Source of the DNA: a virus
Strand: one strand, 5' to 3'
Virus record (IMG/VR): IMGVR_UViG_3300042945_002935
Coordinates: 1-39,548 of that record
Length of the DNA: 39,548 nucleotides
Shown: positions 1-7,744 of the stretch, piece after piece
Numbering within the stretch: the stretch's first letter is position 1
Layout: each line of letters begins with the position of its first letter
Notes under the pieces: generated by a model
Told to the model about the DNA's origin: nothing
Database searches by the model: none
The model's input: only the letters and a program-made list of their open reading frames with translations
Position numbers and translations under genes: made by a program

Positions 1-935
1 GTGGCGCGGAAGACGGGCTGGTCGCTATTCAAAAGGCGAAGCTGGCCTCGGAGCGTCTGCTCGCGGAAGTTGCGCGGCACGCGCTCGACGATGTCGCTGG
101 CCCCGCGGCCAAGGCTTTCGGCCATCTGATACCAAAAGCCCTTGTCGGTCTGGGTGATCTGGGCAAAGCCTCCGGCCAGTTCGTAGATGGCCTTGCGCTG
201 GTTGTCGGGCAACTGGGCAAAGCGGGAGGCCATCTCGCGCATGTCGGGCGCTCCGAAGCCGGTCTTTTGTCCGGTGGACTGCTGGAGGGCGTCAAAGATG
301 AAGCGGGCCTCCGGCGCGAACTTGTCTTGCGAGGCGCGGATCTTCATGTCGAGTTCCTCGGCCTTCTCCCACAGGCGGGACTTTTCCTCGTCGTCGAACA
401 TCTCGGAGGCGGCATTGATGTCCTTGCCGACGCTTTCGACAAAAGGCGTGTCGCCGCCGGAGAGCGCGTCCTCCAAACTGCGGCGGATGACGCCTTGCAG
501 GATCTGGTCGGCGGCGGCTTTCTTCTCGTTGCTGCGCTCAAATTGACTCTTCTGCCAGTCGAACATTTCGCGGGCGCTGGCTGTCTGCTTGCCCAAGACC
601 GTCTTGGCAAAGCCGTCCTTCTCCGCATCGAAGATCGACCGCATGTCGTCGAGCGGCACCTTGCGGGTGTCGGCCAAGTAGCCGATCATCGCTTGCCGGT
701 AGACGTAGTCGTCGCCATGCAGGCTGACCTTCGCGCCCTCGGTCATGCCTTTCTGCTTGGCGATGGAGTCGAAGTAGTTCTGGTCGGTGAAGACCTTGTT
801 CCAGTGGCCCAGATCGACGTAGGGCGCGTTGTAGCCGCTGCGGCGGCTCGGAGGCGCTCCGGCGCTGGGGTCGGTGTAAGTCCGCGCCTGCTGGGCTTCC
901 TTGGACTGCGGGGTGGCGGCGAAGGAAATACTCAT
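1..935 (-). CDS. Giant polyvalent internal virion protein, N-terminal fragment (left-end copy)
   Basis: An open frame begins with ATG at 935, overlapping the stop of the upstream transglycosylase gene as ATGA, and runs off the left edge without a stop. It encodes about 311 residues starting MSISFAATPQSKEAQQ. From residue 79 it aligns with the start of the large frame at the right end: identical over the 83-bp exact repeat, then about 70% identical by eye, with shared blocks such as SGGDTPFVES and DKGFWYQMAES. It therefore either supplies the missing N terminus (78 residues) of the right-end gene on a circular map, or is a second copy of it. Its place after the internal virion proteins fits the T7 gp16-like position, a protein ejected with the DNA. 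The sequence is charged and helical with no membrane segment in this part. Frame and start are sure; single gene or paralogue is unresolved. Confidence 0.85.
   Translation of the reverse strand, partial: MSISFAATPQSKEAQQARTYTDPSAGAPPSRRSGYNAPYVDLGHWNKVFTDQNYFDSIAKQKGMTEGAKVSLHGDDYVYRQAMIGYLADTRKVPLDDMRSIFDAEKDGFAKTVLGKQTASAREMFDWQKSQFERSNEKKAAADQILQGVIRRSLEDALSGGDTPFVESVGKDINAASEMFDDEEKSRLWEKAEELDMKIRASQDKFAPEARFIFDALQQSTGQKTGFGAPDMREMASRFAQLPDNQRKAIYELAGGFAQITQTDKGFWYQMAESLGRGASDIVERVPRNFREQTLRGQLRLLNSDQPVFRA
619..701. repeat. 83-bp exact repeat, left copy
   Basis: These 83 bases are identical to the last 83 bases of the window (39466-39548). The first mismatch is 618 versus 39465, and the right copy ends exactly at the window end. 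Both copies lie in the same reading frame of the giant virion protein. Confidence 0.95.
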
Positions 936-3145
936 GCCATGCCAAGGGCCGCGGCTTTCTTGGACAGGCGCTCACGCACCCAGTCCATGAAGTCTTGGTT
1001 GGTTTGAATATCAGCCAGCCATTTGTTGGCGCGGATCACGCGGGCGGCGTGGCCCTTGCCTCCGGTGGCGTCGAGCGTCTGGCGGAAGTCGCCGTCGGGG
1101 TTCTTGAGGATGGCAGGCCCAGCGCCGATGCCTTGGTAGTGGACGACATAGAGTTCAAAGGGATCGGGGTCGCGGCCAAGGGCGCGGCGGGCGGCGTTGA
1201 TGTTTTCCTTTGTTTTGGCTAAACCGGCGCGTATCTGACCGTCGAGACTGCTGTCGCTGCCAAAGCGTTTGCGGTCGGCGTTAAGTAGCTGGAAGAGTCC
1301 GCGGGCCGACGAGGTGCTGATCGTTTGGTCGGGGTTGAAGTTGCTCTCTTGCGCGACGAGCAGCATGAGATGCGGTGTGTATTGGCCCAAGCCCTCGGCC
1401 TCGGCCATGCTGGCAATCTGGCCTGCGATGGGCTGCTTGGCCGGAGGGAGGTTCGACACGCTGAAATTCTCGGAGGAGGGCGCGGGCGGCATGCCTTGCA
1501 CCGGAGGAAGCGGTTCGTCGGCGTCTTGCAGTCCGTCCATAGGCGACCCGCCAAAGCCGCGGAAGCCCAGACCGGCGGTCATCACGTTGGGGTTGTTGGC
1601 CGTCGGGTTCATGGCGAAGTCGGCCCAAGTGGCGACGTCCATGATGGACTTCCACCAACCATCCTCCTCTTCGGGCTTGTTCATAAACGAAGCCGCCGGA
1701 TCAAGGTATGGCTCGACGATGCCTTTGAATCGCTCTTGTGCCTGTTCAATGGTGAGGTCGGGATTTTCGCGCATCATGCTGCGGATCTCGTTGATGGCCT
1801 TCTCACGTTTGGTCTGCACGTTGAGCCACGCATTGACGTCCTGCGGCTTGGTCACAGTGACGTCGCCGCGCTGTTCTTTCTTCCATTTGCCCGCATCGCC
1901 AAACTGACCCCACTCGGCCAGCTTGCTGGTTTGGTTGATGAGGTTTCTGGTGATTTCGTCGGTGCGCGATTTCTGCCCTTGGTTGGCCTGCGAAACCATG
2001 CCGTCGAGCGTGTCCATGAAAGGCTTGCGCTGGCCCTCCGGCGCGGTCGTCACGATCTCGCTGATGAGGCGCTGGTATTCGCGCTTGTGCGTGTCGGGAT
2101 CGGCCATGCTGATGTCCTTCTCCGCATCGTAGGAAAAAATTTTCTGCCAGAGGTCGCTGAACTTCGTGGCTTGGTCGGCTTGCCCTTCCGGTGTGTCGGC
2201 ATACTTAAAGCCGCGGTATTCCTTCATCTTGTTGATGAGTTCCCGCGGCGCATCGATGTCGGGGCGGGTGTAAAATTCTTCGATCTGGTCGTTGGTGATG
2301 GCGGCGCTCTCGGTTTCCAGACGGGTGAGCATCTCGTTGTTGAGGTCGTCGAGAAGCTGGGCGTGGGTTCCCTCGGCCATGCGGCGGAATTGCAGCACCT
2401 GTTCGGGTCGCAGCTTGTCGGGGTTCTTGCCCTCCTTTTGATAAGTAGCCAATCGTTTGCGCCAATAAGCTGGGTTTTGCTGGATGGCTTGAGTCATGGT
2501 GGAAACCTTTTGCTCCTCCTCGATCTTGATCATGCCCGCCTCGGCATCCTCCGGCGTCCAAAAGCCCGCGGTAGCCCCGCGCTTGTATCCGGCCATCGCG
2601 TCCTCGTAGCGGCCTTCACCCATAGCGCGGTCAATGTAGTTGGTGATTTCTTGCTTGCCGCGCTGGACGATAGCCTTGTTGGCGCTGGTATAGACTTGCG
2701 CCTTGATCCCGTTCTCGGTGTTGGCCAGCCAAGTGTCGCGCCGGTTAAGTCCGTCGCGGGTGGTCATCTTGAGGGACGACACTTGGTCGCGCAGCTTGGG
2801 CGCGTAGTTGTTTTCCCAGATGCTGTTCCATTCGCTCTCCGGCTTGGTGGCAACCTCGGCGTCGAACTTGGAAACCATGTCCGTCTTGATCCGGTCGGCG
2901 GCGGCAAGGTTGGCCTCGTCGCTGGCGCGGGCCATTGACAGCGAAAAGTCGCCCAGCACATTGGCCGCTTGCTGACCGGCGTTGCCAAGGTTCTCGTAGG
3001 CGCGGCCCACGGCCATGTAACTGGCGTCGTCGATCATGCCCATGAGTTCGACGTCGGGCGTGCGGATGGCCCCCACCGGCAGAGGCACGGCGGTTGATCC
3101 GGTCTGCGGGGCGTTGGGGATTTGGACGAGAGGTATGTTGGCCAT
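932..3145 (-). CDS. Internal virion protein with C-terminal lytic transglycosylase domain
   Basis: This 737-residue protein begins MANIPLVQIP, with an AAGGGA ribosome site 8 nt before ATG. Residues 1 to about 540 are hydrophilic and helical, as in T7-like inner-core proteins. Residues about 575-700 form an SLT-type lytic transglycosylase domain: the block QESNFNP carries the catalytic glutamate (about E600), followed by SSARGLFQLL and a later ELYVVHYQGIGAG block. The family cleaves peptidoglycan glycan strands during genome ejection so that the core proteins and DNA can cross the wall. Its neighbours, a gp14-like protein upstream and the giant protein downstream (ATGA overlap), complete an ejection module. 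Proline-rich residues 545-570 look like a linker between core and enzyme. Family assignment is firm; the order of assembly in the virion is inferred. Confidence 0.9.
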   Translation of the reverse strand: MANIPLVQIPNAPQTGSTAVPLPVGAIRTPDVELMGMIDDASYMAVGRAYENLGNAGQQAANVLGDFSLSMARASDEANLAAADRIKTDMVSKFDAEVATKPESEWNSIWENNYAPKLRDQVSSLKMTTRDGLNRRDTWLANTENGIKAQVYTSANKAIVQRGKQEITNYIDRAMGEGRYEDAMAGYKRGATAGFWTPEDAEAGMIKIEEEQKVSTMTQAIQQNPAYWRKRLATYQKEGKNPDKLRPEQVLQFRRMAEGTHAQLLDDLNNEMLTRLETESAAITNDQIEEFYTRPDIDAPRELINKMKEYRGFKYADTPEGQADQATKFSDLWQKIFSYDAEKDISMADPDTHKREYQRLISEIVTTAPEGQRKPFMDTLDGMVSQANQGQKSRTDEITRNLINQTSKLAEWGQFGDAGKWKKEQRGDVTVTKPQDVNAWLNVQTKREKAINEIRSMMRENPDLTIEQAQERFKGIVEPYLDPAASFMNKPEEEDGWWKSIMDVATWADFAMNPTANNPNVMTAGLGFRGFGGSPMDGLQDADEPLPPVQGMPPAPSSENFSVSNLPPAKQPIAGQIASMAEAEGLGQYTPHLMLLVAQESNFNPDQTISTSSARGLFQLLNADRKRFGSDSSLDGQIRAGLAKTKENINAARRALGRDPDPFELYVVHYQGIGAGPAILKNPDGDFRQTLDATGGKGHAARVIRANKWLADIQTNQDFMDWVRERLSKKAAALGMA
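1214..1225 (-). repeat. Dispersed 12-bp motif, one-mismatch copy
   Basis: The minus strand reads GGTTTAGCCAAA, one base from the GGTTTAGTCAAA motif found nine times exactly in the window. It lies inside the transglycosylase gene. Confidence 0.4.
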
Positions 3146-3147
3146 GA

Positions 3148-3816
3148 TCAGCGTCCCTTAAAGTTGTAGCTGCCGCCAATGCTCGCCGCTTGCGAGACGC
3201 CGGAGATAAGCGACCCGTAGCTATTGACGCGCAGGGCGTTGGCGGTGTTCTGGCCTTCCAAGAGGATCGGCTGGGCGCGGAAGGACGCGCTGGCCGCGTT
3301 GTAGTCCTCGGCGGCTTTGTCCACCAAAGAGTATCCGGCCTGCCATTTCTCGACCTCGGCTTTGCGGAAGTAGGCGCTGCGCTCCATGTCAGCCTTGTAG
3401 AGTTCGTCGCCCACGGCGAGTTCCATCAGTCCGGCGCTTTCGGCCATGACGGCCAAGGGCGAACCGGCGCTGGTCACGCCCGCCTTGCCGAATTGCGCCC
3501 GCTGCTGGCCCAAGAGGCGCTCGTTTTCCGCCCGCATACGCTTGGCCCGTTCGCGGGCTTCCTGTTCCACGCGCAGTCCTTCGTTCTGCATCGCGGTGGC
3601 GTTCTGCATACCCGCTTGGTATTGCTGCTCGGCGGCGACTTTTTGCATCTGCGCCTGCATCTGCGCCTGCTGCAACTGGACTTGGTAGTTGTAGTTGGCA
3701 AGGCGCTCGGCAGAGGCGGCTTGTTGCTGCTGGCCGTAGTAGGACATGCCTGCGGAAGCAAGGGTTCCGGCAATGGCAATTCCGGCCATAACTGCGGTGG
3801 TGGTTCCTACGGCCAT
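3148..3816 (-). CDS. Internal virion protein, T7 gp14-like
   Basis: The protein has 222 residues beginning MAVGTTTAVMAGIAIAG. I chose ATG 3816 because it follows the upstream GNAT stop at once; a start 33 nt further upstream would overlap that gene. An N-terminal hydrophobic segment (residues 6-24) is followed by a long Gln/Ala-rich coiled coil (about 27-110, QQQ and QMQAQM runs), then the block GKAGVTSAGSPLAVM, typical of small inner-core proteins of podophages. Such proteins sit in the portal-proximal core and are thought to form the outer-membrane part of the ejection channel. The transglycosylase gene follows 2 nt downstream. The family assignment rests on size, hydrophobic N terminus, coiled coil and synteny. 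Confidence 0.75.
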   Translation of the reverse strand: MAVGTTTAVMAGIAIAGTLASAGMSYYGQQQQAASAERLANYNYQVQLQQAQMQAQMQKVAAEQQYQAGMQNATAMQNEGLRVEQEARERAKRMRAENERLLGQQRAQFGKAGVTSAGSPLAVMAESAGLMELAVGDELYKADMERSAYFRKAEVEKWQAGYSLVDKAAEDYNAASASFRAQPILLEGQNTANALRVNSYGSLISGVSQAASIGGSYNFKGR

Positions 3817-3817
3817 G

Positions 3818-4243
3818 TTATTCGATGACTTTGACGAGGTGGGTGACATCCTCGTCGGTTTTCTTAAAGCCGTTCTTTTCGTGGAACTTGACCAGCGAAT
3901 CCTGCCTGCATGTGGTCATCATCACGACGTAGCCGGTGGCCTTGGCCTCGCCGGTCAAAAAGGCGTCGAGGTGGCGCAAGGCTTTGACAGCGCGTCCCGC
4001 GTTGGCTTCGGGATTGCTGACCATGTATTCCAGCCAGCAAACCGGAGCGGAGTTGTCCATGTAGAGCCACGCCGCGGCGGTGTCCTCGGTCTTCTCGCCC
4101 TCGGCCCAGCAGGCGACCACGCCCAGCTTGGGCAGGAAGAACGGCGGCACCGGATTCCATCCGTGACCCTTCCACCATCCGGCGACCATGTCATAGTCCT
4201 TGGACGGATCGAACATGCGAAGTTGAAGAACGGGCTGGCTCAT
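3818..4243 (-). CDS. GNAT-like acetyltransferase-fold virion-module protein
   Basis: The protein has 141 residues beginning MSQPVLQLRM. The ATG at 4243 is preferred; an in-frame TTG 12 nt upstream is possible. The order of features fits a GNAT fold: N-terminal strand, helix with DYDMVAGWW, a central PVCWLEYMVSNPEA strand, a helix with GRAVKALRHLDAF, and a C-terminal LVKFHEKNGFKK block, which resembles the final beta-alpha-beta of GNAT enzymes. The acetyl-CoA pyrophosphate loop (Q/RxxGxG/A) is weak here (NAGRAVKAL), so activity is uncertain. T7-like phages often carry such a gene between tail tube B and the inner-core genes. The start codon directly follows a copy of the 12-bp dispersed motif, read here as TTTGACTAAACC on the coding strand. 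Confidence 0.65.
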   Translation of the reverse strand: MSQPVLQLRMFDPSKDYDMVAGWWKGHGWNPVPPFFLPKLGVVACWAEGEKTEDTAAAWLYMDNSAPVCWLEYMVSNPEANAGRAVKALRHLDAFLTGEAKATGYVVMMTTCRQDSLVKFHEKNGFKKTDEDVTHLVKVIE

Positions 4244-4244
4244 G

Positions 4245-4256
4245 GGTTTAGTCAAA
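4245..4256 (+). repeat. Dispersed 12-bp motif GGTTTAGTCAAA
   Basis: Exact copy on the plus strand, ending next to the GNAT-like start codon. It is oriented against the direction of transcription, unlike most copies near start codons. Confidence 0.85.
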
Positions 4257-4267
4257 TCACACTATTG

Positions 4268-6580
4268 TCAATCTCCGTATGCGTCGAGCTTTACGACGAG
4301 GGCGCGGACGGTGAACGGGTAAGGCAGGCGCTGGCGCAAATAGATGTCGCTGTCGTCGGAATAGTCGCCTGCGACGACGACCTCGGCATCGCCGGAGAAG
4401 GGCGGCGGGCTGGCGTCCATTGGGTCATCGAAGTCCCGCGGGTAGATCCAGAGCCACTCGGTGCCGTTGGTGCTGGCCTCCCCTGCCAAGGACTTGAACA
4501 GGCTGACCTCCACGCGGTTGATGCGCTTCTTGCGTCCGCGGGTCGGGCCGTCGCGCAGATCGAAGTCGAACTTCATAGGCAAAATCGTCGAGGTGTAGGG
4601 CAGACCGGCCAGAACCTTGGTGTAGGTCTTGTCGAGGGTGATCTGACCGCTGGCGACCGTCTCGTCGGGCTGGACGGCCCCGTTGGCCAAGACGCTGACC
4701 GTCTTGCCTTCCAAGTGGGAAAGTCCGGTGATGGTGGCCGTCGCGGTGCCGGAATAGCGTTTGGCACAGTCCAGATACCACCAGTCGTCCTTGGTCTGGG
4801 CCTCAAACTTGGCGCGGTTGTCGGCCTTAAAGCGTTCGATGTAGCGTTTGGTCTGCCCGTTGATCGTGCGCTTGACCACCAGCCAGACCTCGTCGTCCGC
4901 GCCGGAGAGTCCGTAGACGGTGGCAACTGACTCAAATTCCCCGTCGGTGGTGTGCCGGTGCCATGCGACGACCTCTTGGTCGCGCTCGTAGGACATGCCC
5001 ACCAGTTGGCCATCGCCCCGCACCGCCCAGAGGATAGCGTCGGGCTGCTGTTGAAAAGCCAGTTCGACCAGTTCGCCTTGGGTCACATGCTCGGAAAGGA
5101 CGGTCAGATCCGGTGCAACCCACCCGTCGCGCTCAAAGTTATAGGTCAGTTCGCGCACCTTGCGCCCGCGGCGCTGGACGAAAAGCAGGACGTCGTTAAG
5201 CAGGATGGCCCGCATGGTCTTCGATCCGAAGCTGCTTTGCTTCTGGGCCTGCACGTTGGTCGAACTGAACGCTTCGCCGCTATTGGCCCCGCCGATTGTC
5301 CACTCGTCGCCGCTGGTTCCCAGCATGAGGCGCTTCTGGCTGAACATCCATTCGATGCGGTTGCCTTCGGACGAGGCCACGGTGAATTGCAGCCCGTCGT
5401 CCGCGCCAACTCCCAGTTGGAAGTTTTCAAAATCGTCCACCTTGCTGCACCAGACGGTGTTGGGCTGGTGGGCGGTGCCGCCGAAGCAAAGCCGCTGTTC
5501 GTGGATGGCGACGGCCCGCGGGTAGCCGCGCACCGCGGAGAACGCGGCCTCGCTCCATTGGGTGGTTCCGGTGATGACTGATCCCAGCCACTTGTTGACC
5601 GTGGCTCCGGCGCTGGTGCCGCTGGCCACGCTGTTGATCGTGACGGTGCCGCCGCTGTTAAAGTCGGTGCTTTCAAGGAAGACGCGGGCGCTGGTGTTGG
5701 AAGAATAGTTAAGGACTTGCAACTTGAGTCCGACGCGCTCGTCCTCGGTGCCGGTGGCGGTAAAGTTGCGGGCGGTGGTCAGCGAATTAAACTCCCGCAC
5801 CACTTCGTAGGCAGTGAATCCGCTGCCGCCGTTGGCATCCATTTCCTTTTGCGGGATGCGAAGCAGGCGCACGGTGCCGATCCATGTGCCAACCGTGGTC
5901 AGCGTCCAAGAACCTTGAATGTCCAAGGTGTCGGTCGTTGTCTTGTTGGCGTCGATGGTCGTCGTAATCGCCCCGCTGTTGCGCGGCCACTGGATAGCCC
6001 ACTGGCTACCCACATGGCCCGCTTGGAAAACAGACGCGCTGGCGGTCAACGTGGCGCTGCCAGAGGCCGCGGAGGAAGCGATGGTGGTGGTCGTGAGGTT
6101 CTGGTCGAGGAGCGGCGGATAGCTCCACGCGACGGTGGTCAGCGTCCAGTTCGTGTCGCTCACGCGGGTCAGCTTGCGCGGCGCGTGGTTGGCGTGCGCC
6201 AGATACATGATGTCGTTGACTTGAACGTATTGCAGTTCGCGCAGTTCGCTTTCTTGGTAGGGACTGGCCACTTCCAAGGGCGAACCGCCGGAAAGCACTT
6301 GCGAGTCGTTACCCCAGAACCGGATGTATTGGTGGCCAAACTCCAAGACAAAGCGGGTGGTCACGGAAAAGTTGAAGCCGATTAAGCGGCAACGCTGGTT
6401 GGCGTTCTTGGCCTCGCCCAGATACTCGGTGCCAGCGCGGCGGTAGACGCCCCCGTAGGGCAGGACGACCATGTTCTCCAGCGTGCGGCATCCGCTACGG
6501 TATTTTTGGACGTCCGTGCGTGCGTCCATGTAAGGACTCAACTCGCCTGCATTGAGGGCGGTGACGAGGAGGTTGGCCAT
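4268..6580 (-). CDS. Tail tubular protein B (T7 gp12-like nozzle)
   Basis: The protein has 770 residues beginning MANLLVTALNAGELSPYM, the standard opening of podophage tail tubular protein B. The N-terminal block SGCRTLENMVVLPYGG and the following RAGTEYLGEAK are also characteristic. The middle part (about 340-520) contains YPRAVAIHEQRLCFGGT and WCSKVDDFENFQ, further hallmarks of the family. The length matches relatives (about 750-850). In T7 the hexamer forms the nozzle closing the tail tip. The tail tubular A gene lies 3 nt upstream and the GNAT-like gene 24 nt downstream. No clear Shine-Dalgarno site precedes ATG, so translation is probably coupled to tail tubular A. Confidence 0.93.
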   Translation of the reverse strand: MANLLVTALNAGELSPYMDARTDVQKYRSGCRTLENMVVLPYGGVYRRAGTEYLGEAKNANQRCRLIGFNFSVTTRFVLEFGHQYIRFWGNDSQVLSGGSPLEVASPYQESELRELQYVQVNDIMYLAHANHAPRKLTRVSDTNWTLTTVAWSYPPLLDQNLTTTTIASSAASGSATLTASASVFQAGHVGSQWAIQWPRNSGAITTTIDANKTTTDTLDIQGSWTLTTVGTWIGTVRLLRIPQKEMDANGGSGFTAYEVVREFNSLTTARNFTATGTEDERVGLKLQVLNYSSNTSARVFLESTDFNSGGTVTINSVASGTSAGATVNKWLGSVITGTTQWSEAAFSAVRGYPRAVAIHEQRLCFGGTAHQPNTVWCSKVDDFENFQLGVGADDGLQFTVASSEGNRIEWMFSQKRLMLGTSGDEWTIGGANSGEAFSSTNVQAQKQSSFGSKTMRAILLNDVLLFVQRRGRKVRELTYNFERDGWVAPDLTVLSEHVTQGELVELAFQQQPDAILWAVRGDGQLVGMSYERDQEVVAWHRHTTDGEFESVATVYGLSGADDEVWLVVKRTINGQTKRYIERFKADNRAKFEAQTKDDWWYLDCAKRYSGTATATITGLSHLEGKTVSVLANGAVQPDETVASGQITLDKTYTKVLAGLPYTSTILPMKFDFDLRDGPTRGRKKRINRVEVSLFKSLAGEASTNGTEWLWIYPRDFDDPMDASPPPFSGDAEVVVAGDYSDDSDIYLRQRLPYPFTVRALVVKLDAYGD

Positions 6581-6583
6581 GAC

Positions 6584-7189
6584 TTATTGGCTGCTGGGAA
6601 ACTTGGTGTAGCGGGCAGCGACAAGGTCGCTGTTCGTCCACGGCATCTTGCGACGGAGGCGCTCCTCAAAGGCGTCGGCCATGCGGGCCTTGGGGCCGGT
6701 GATGGCTTCGTATTCTTGCAGCAGTTCTTGAGGCATGTTCCGGCTTCCGGTCAGCGGGCCTGCTAGACGCGAGGCCAGCATGGTGGCCAGCGCGTGAACA
6801 AACAGCGGGTGGTAGAACGATCCGTCCTCCACGCGGGCGACATACCGGATATTGGCCTCCTCGGCATTGGTCAGAAGCTGATCGCCTTCGACGCTGAACT
6901 CCCCCAGCCTTTCGTTGGGTTCGTAGCCATTGAGTTGGACGACGCGCAGGCAATCAACCGGCAACTGGTAGGCGCTGGCCCATTCGCTCTGCGGGGCGGT
7001 GGCCAGTTGGTTCAACGCGGAGCGGCGCATGGCGAAGTTCCAGCGATGCCCTTGCAGGACTTCGTCGCGGGTCTGGGCGAAGAAACGGTTGCAAAACTGG
7101 GCCTGCTTGCTGTCGTCGGTCAGCGCCATGATTGGGCTGATGCCCAGTTTGGCCAAAGCCAAGTTGCAGATGGATGTTTCGTCGGCCAT
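6584..7189 (-). CDS. Tail tubular protein A (T7 gp11-like gatekeeper)
   Basis: The protein has 201 residues beginning MADETSICNLALAKLG. The pattern ICNLALAKLG, then QAQFCNRFFAQTRDEVLQGHRWNFA, then AYQLPVDCLRV, is diagnostic for tail tubular protein A, the 12-copy ring between portal and nozzle in T7. The length is typical (about 190-210). It is the first gene after the intrinsic terminator at 7198-7231, and its ATG has no obvious ribosome site, so either read-through or an unseen promoter must feed it. Tail tubular B follows after 3 nt. I regard identification as firm. Confidence 0.93.
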   Translation of the reverse strand: MADETSICNLALAKLGISPIMALTDDSKQAQFCNRFFAQTRDEVLQGHRWNFAMRRSALNQLATAPQSEWASAYQLPVDCLRVVQLNGYEPNERLGEFSVEGDQLLTNAEEANIRYVARVEDGSFYHPLFVHALATMLASRLAGPLTGSRNMPQELLQEYEAITGPKARMADAFEERLRRKMPWTNSDLVAARYTKFPSSQ

Positions 7190-7197
7190 GAAAAGTT

Positions 7198-7231
7198 AAA
7201 AAGGTGGCAGGCGTTTATTCGCGGCCTGCCA
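7198..7231 (-). terminator. Intrinsic terminator between decoration and tail tubular A genes
   Basis: Reading leftwards, a perfect 8-bp stem (TGGCAGGC with GCCTGCCA, loop 11 nt) is followed by CC and five T. It sits in the 62-bp gap between the decoration-protein stop (7252) and the tail tubular A start (7189). The position recalls the T7 terminator that follows the major capsid gene and lowers expression of tail genes relative to capsid. Confidence 0.75.
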
Positions 7232-7251
7232 GCGCGTTAATCAGTCGGGAC

Positions 7252-7719
7252 TTACAGTTTGTAAGCGATGAGGAAGCTGATTTTCTTCCCTGCGGTCACC
7301 GCATTGGTGCGGGTGATCGCGGCGACCACACGCTGGGTGGCCTCGGTCACAACGTGACGGGGCAACACGCTGGTCGCCACGGCGGGTGTAACCGCCGCGG
7401 AACCCGCGGTGCTGCTGTTGACACTGATGCTTGTGGCACTGTAGCGGTCGGCGTCAGCGGCATCCCCAATGGTGGGGATGGCGATAACGGAACCACCCAT
7501 GCTCGCCTCGTTGGAGACGCGCCAGAGTTCCGGCAACGGCGTTGCGCCCACGGGCAGAACGGCAACTTCGATGTTGTCGCCTGTGGCCGCTTCGGTGCCG
7601 GTGCAGGTGTAGGTCGCTTCCGCGTAGCGGACGTCTCCGTGGGAGAGGTCGCCGCTGACGCGGTTGCGGACGTTGAGGGTTAGATCGCTCGGAGCGATGT
7701 CAGTGTAGAAGGTAGCCAT
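7252..7719 (-). CDS. Head decoration / capsid-associated protein
   Basis: The protein has 155 residues beginning MATFYTDIAPSDLTLN, rich in Ala, Thr, Ser and Val and with no cysteine-rich or membrane segment. A good ribosome site (AAGGAG, 10 nt before ATG) precedes it. It follows the capsid gene after 25 nt and precedes a terminator, so it should be made at capsid-like levels. Many podophages carry a beta-rich decoration or head-fibre protein in this slot, which binds the outside of the shell. No specific family motif was recognised, so the role comes from position, size and composition. Confidence 0.6.
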   Translation of the reverse strand: MATFYTDIAPSDLTLNVRNRVSGDLSHGDVRYAEATYTCTGTEAATGDNIEVAVLPVGATPLPELWRVSNEASMGGSVIAIPTIGDAADADRYSATSISVNSSTAGSAAVTPAVATSVLPRHVVTEATQRVVAAITRTNAVTAGKKISFLIAYKL

Positions 7720-7744
7720 GTTGGTTGTTCTCCTTGGTTAGTTG

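Noticed and set aside
1-701. Direct terminal repeats as in T7
   Set aside because: The two ends are diverged, only 83 bp is identical, and the repeat does not start at the left end, so this is not a true terminal repeat.
1325-2938. Long plus-strand open frame (537 codons)
   Set aside because: It lies fully inside the transglycosylase gene on the opposite strand; long antisense frames arise from GC-rich codon use, and there is no ribosome site or recognisable domain. The same applies to 3746-4930, 7742-8641 and 10358-11314.
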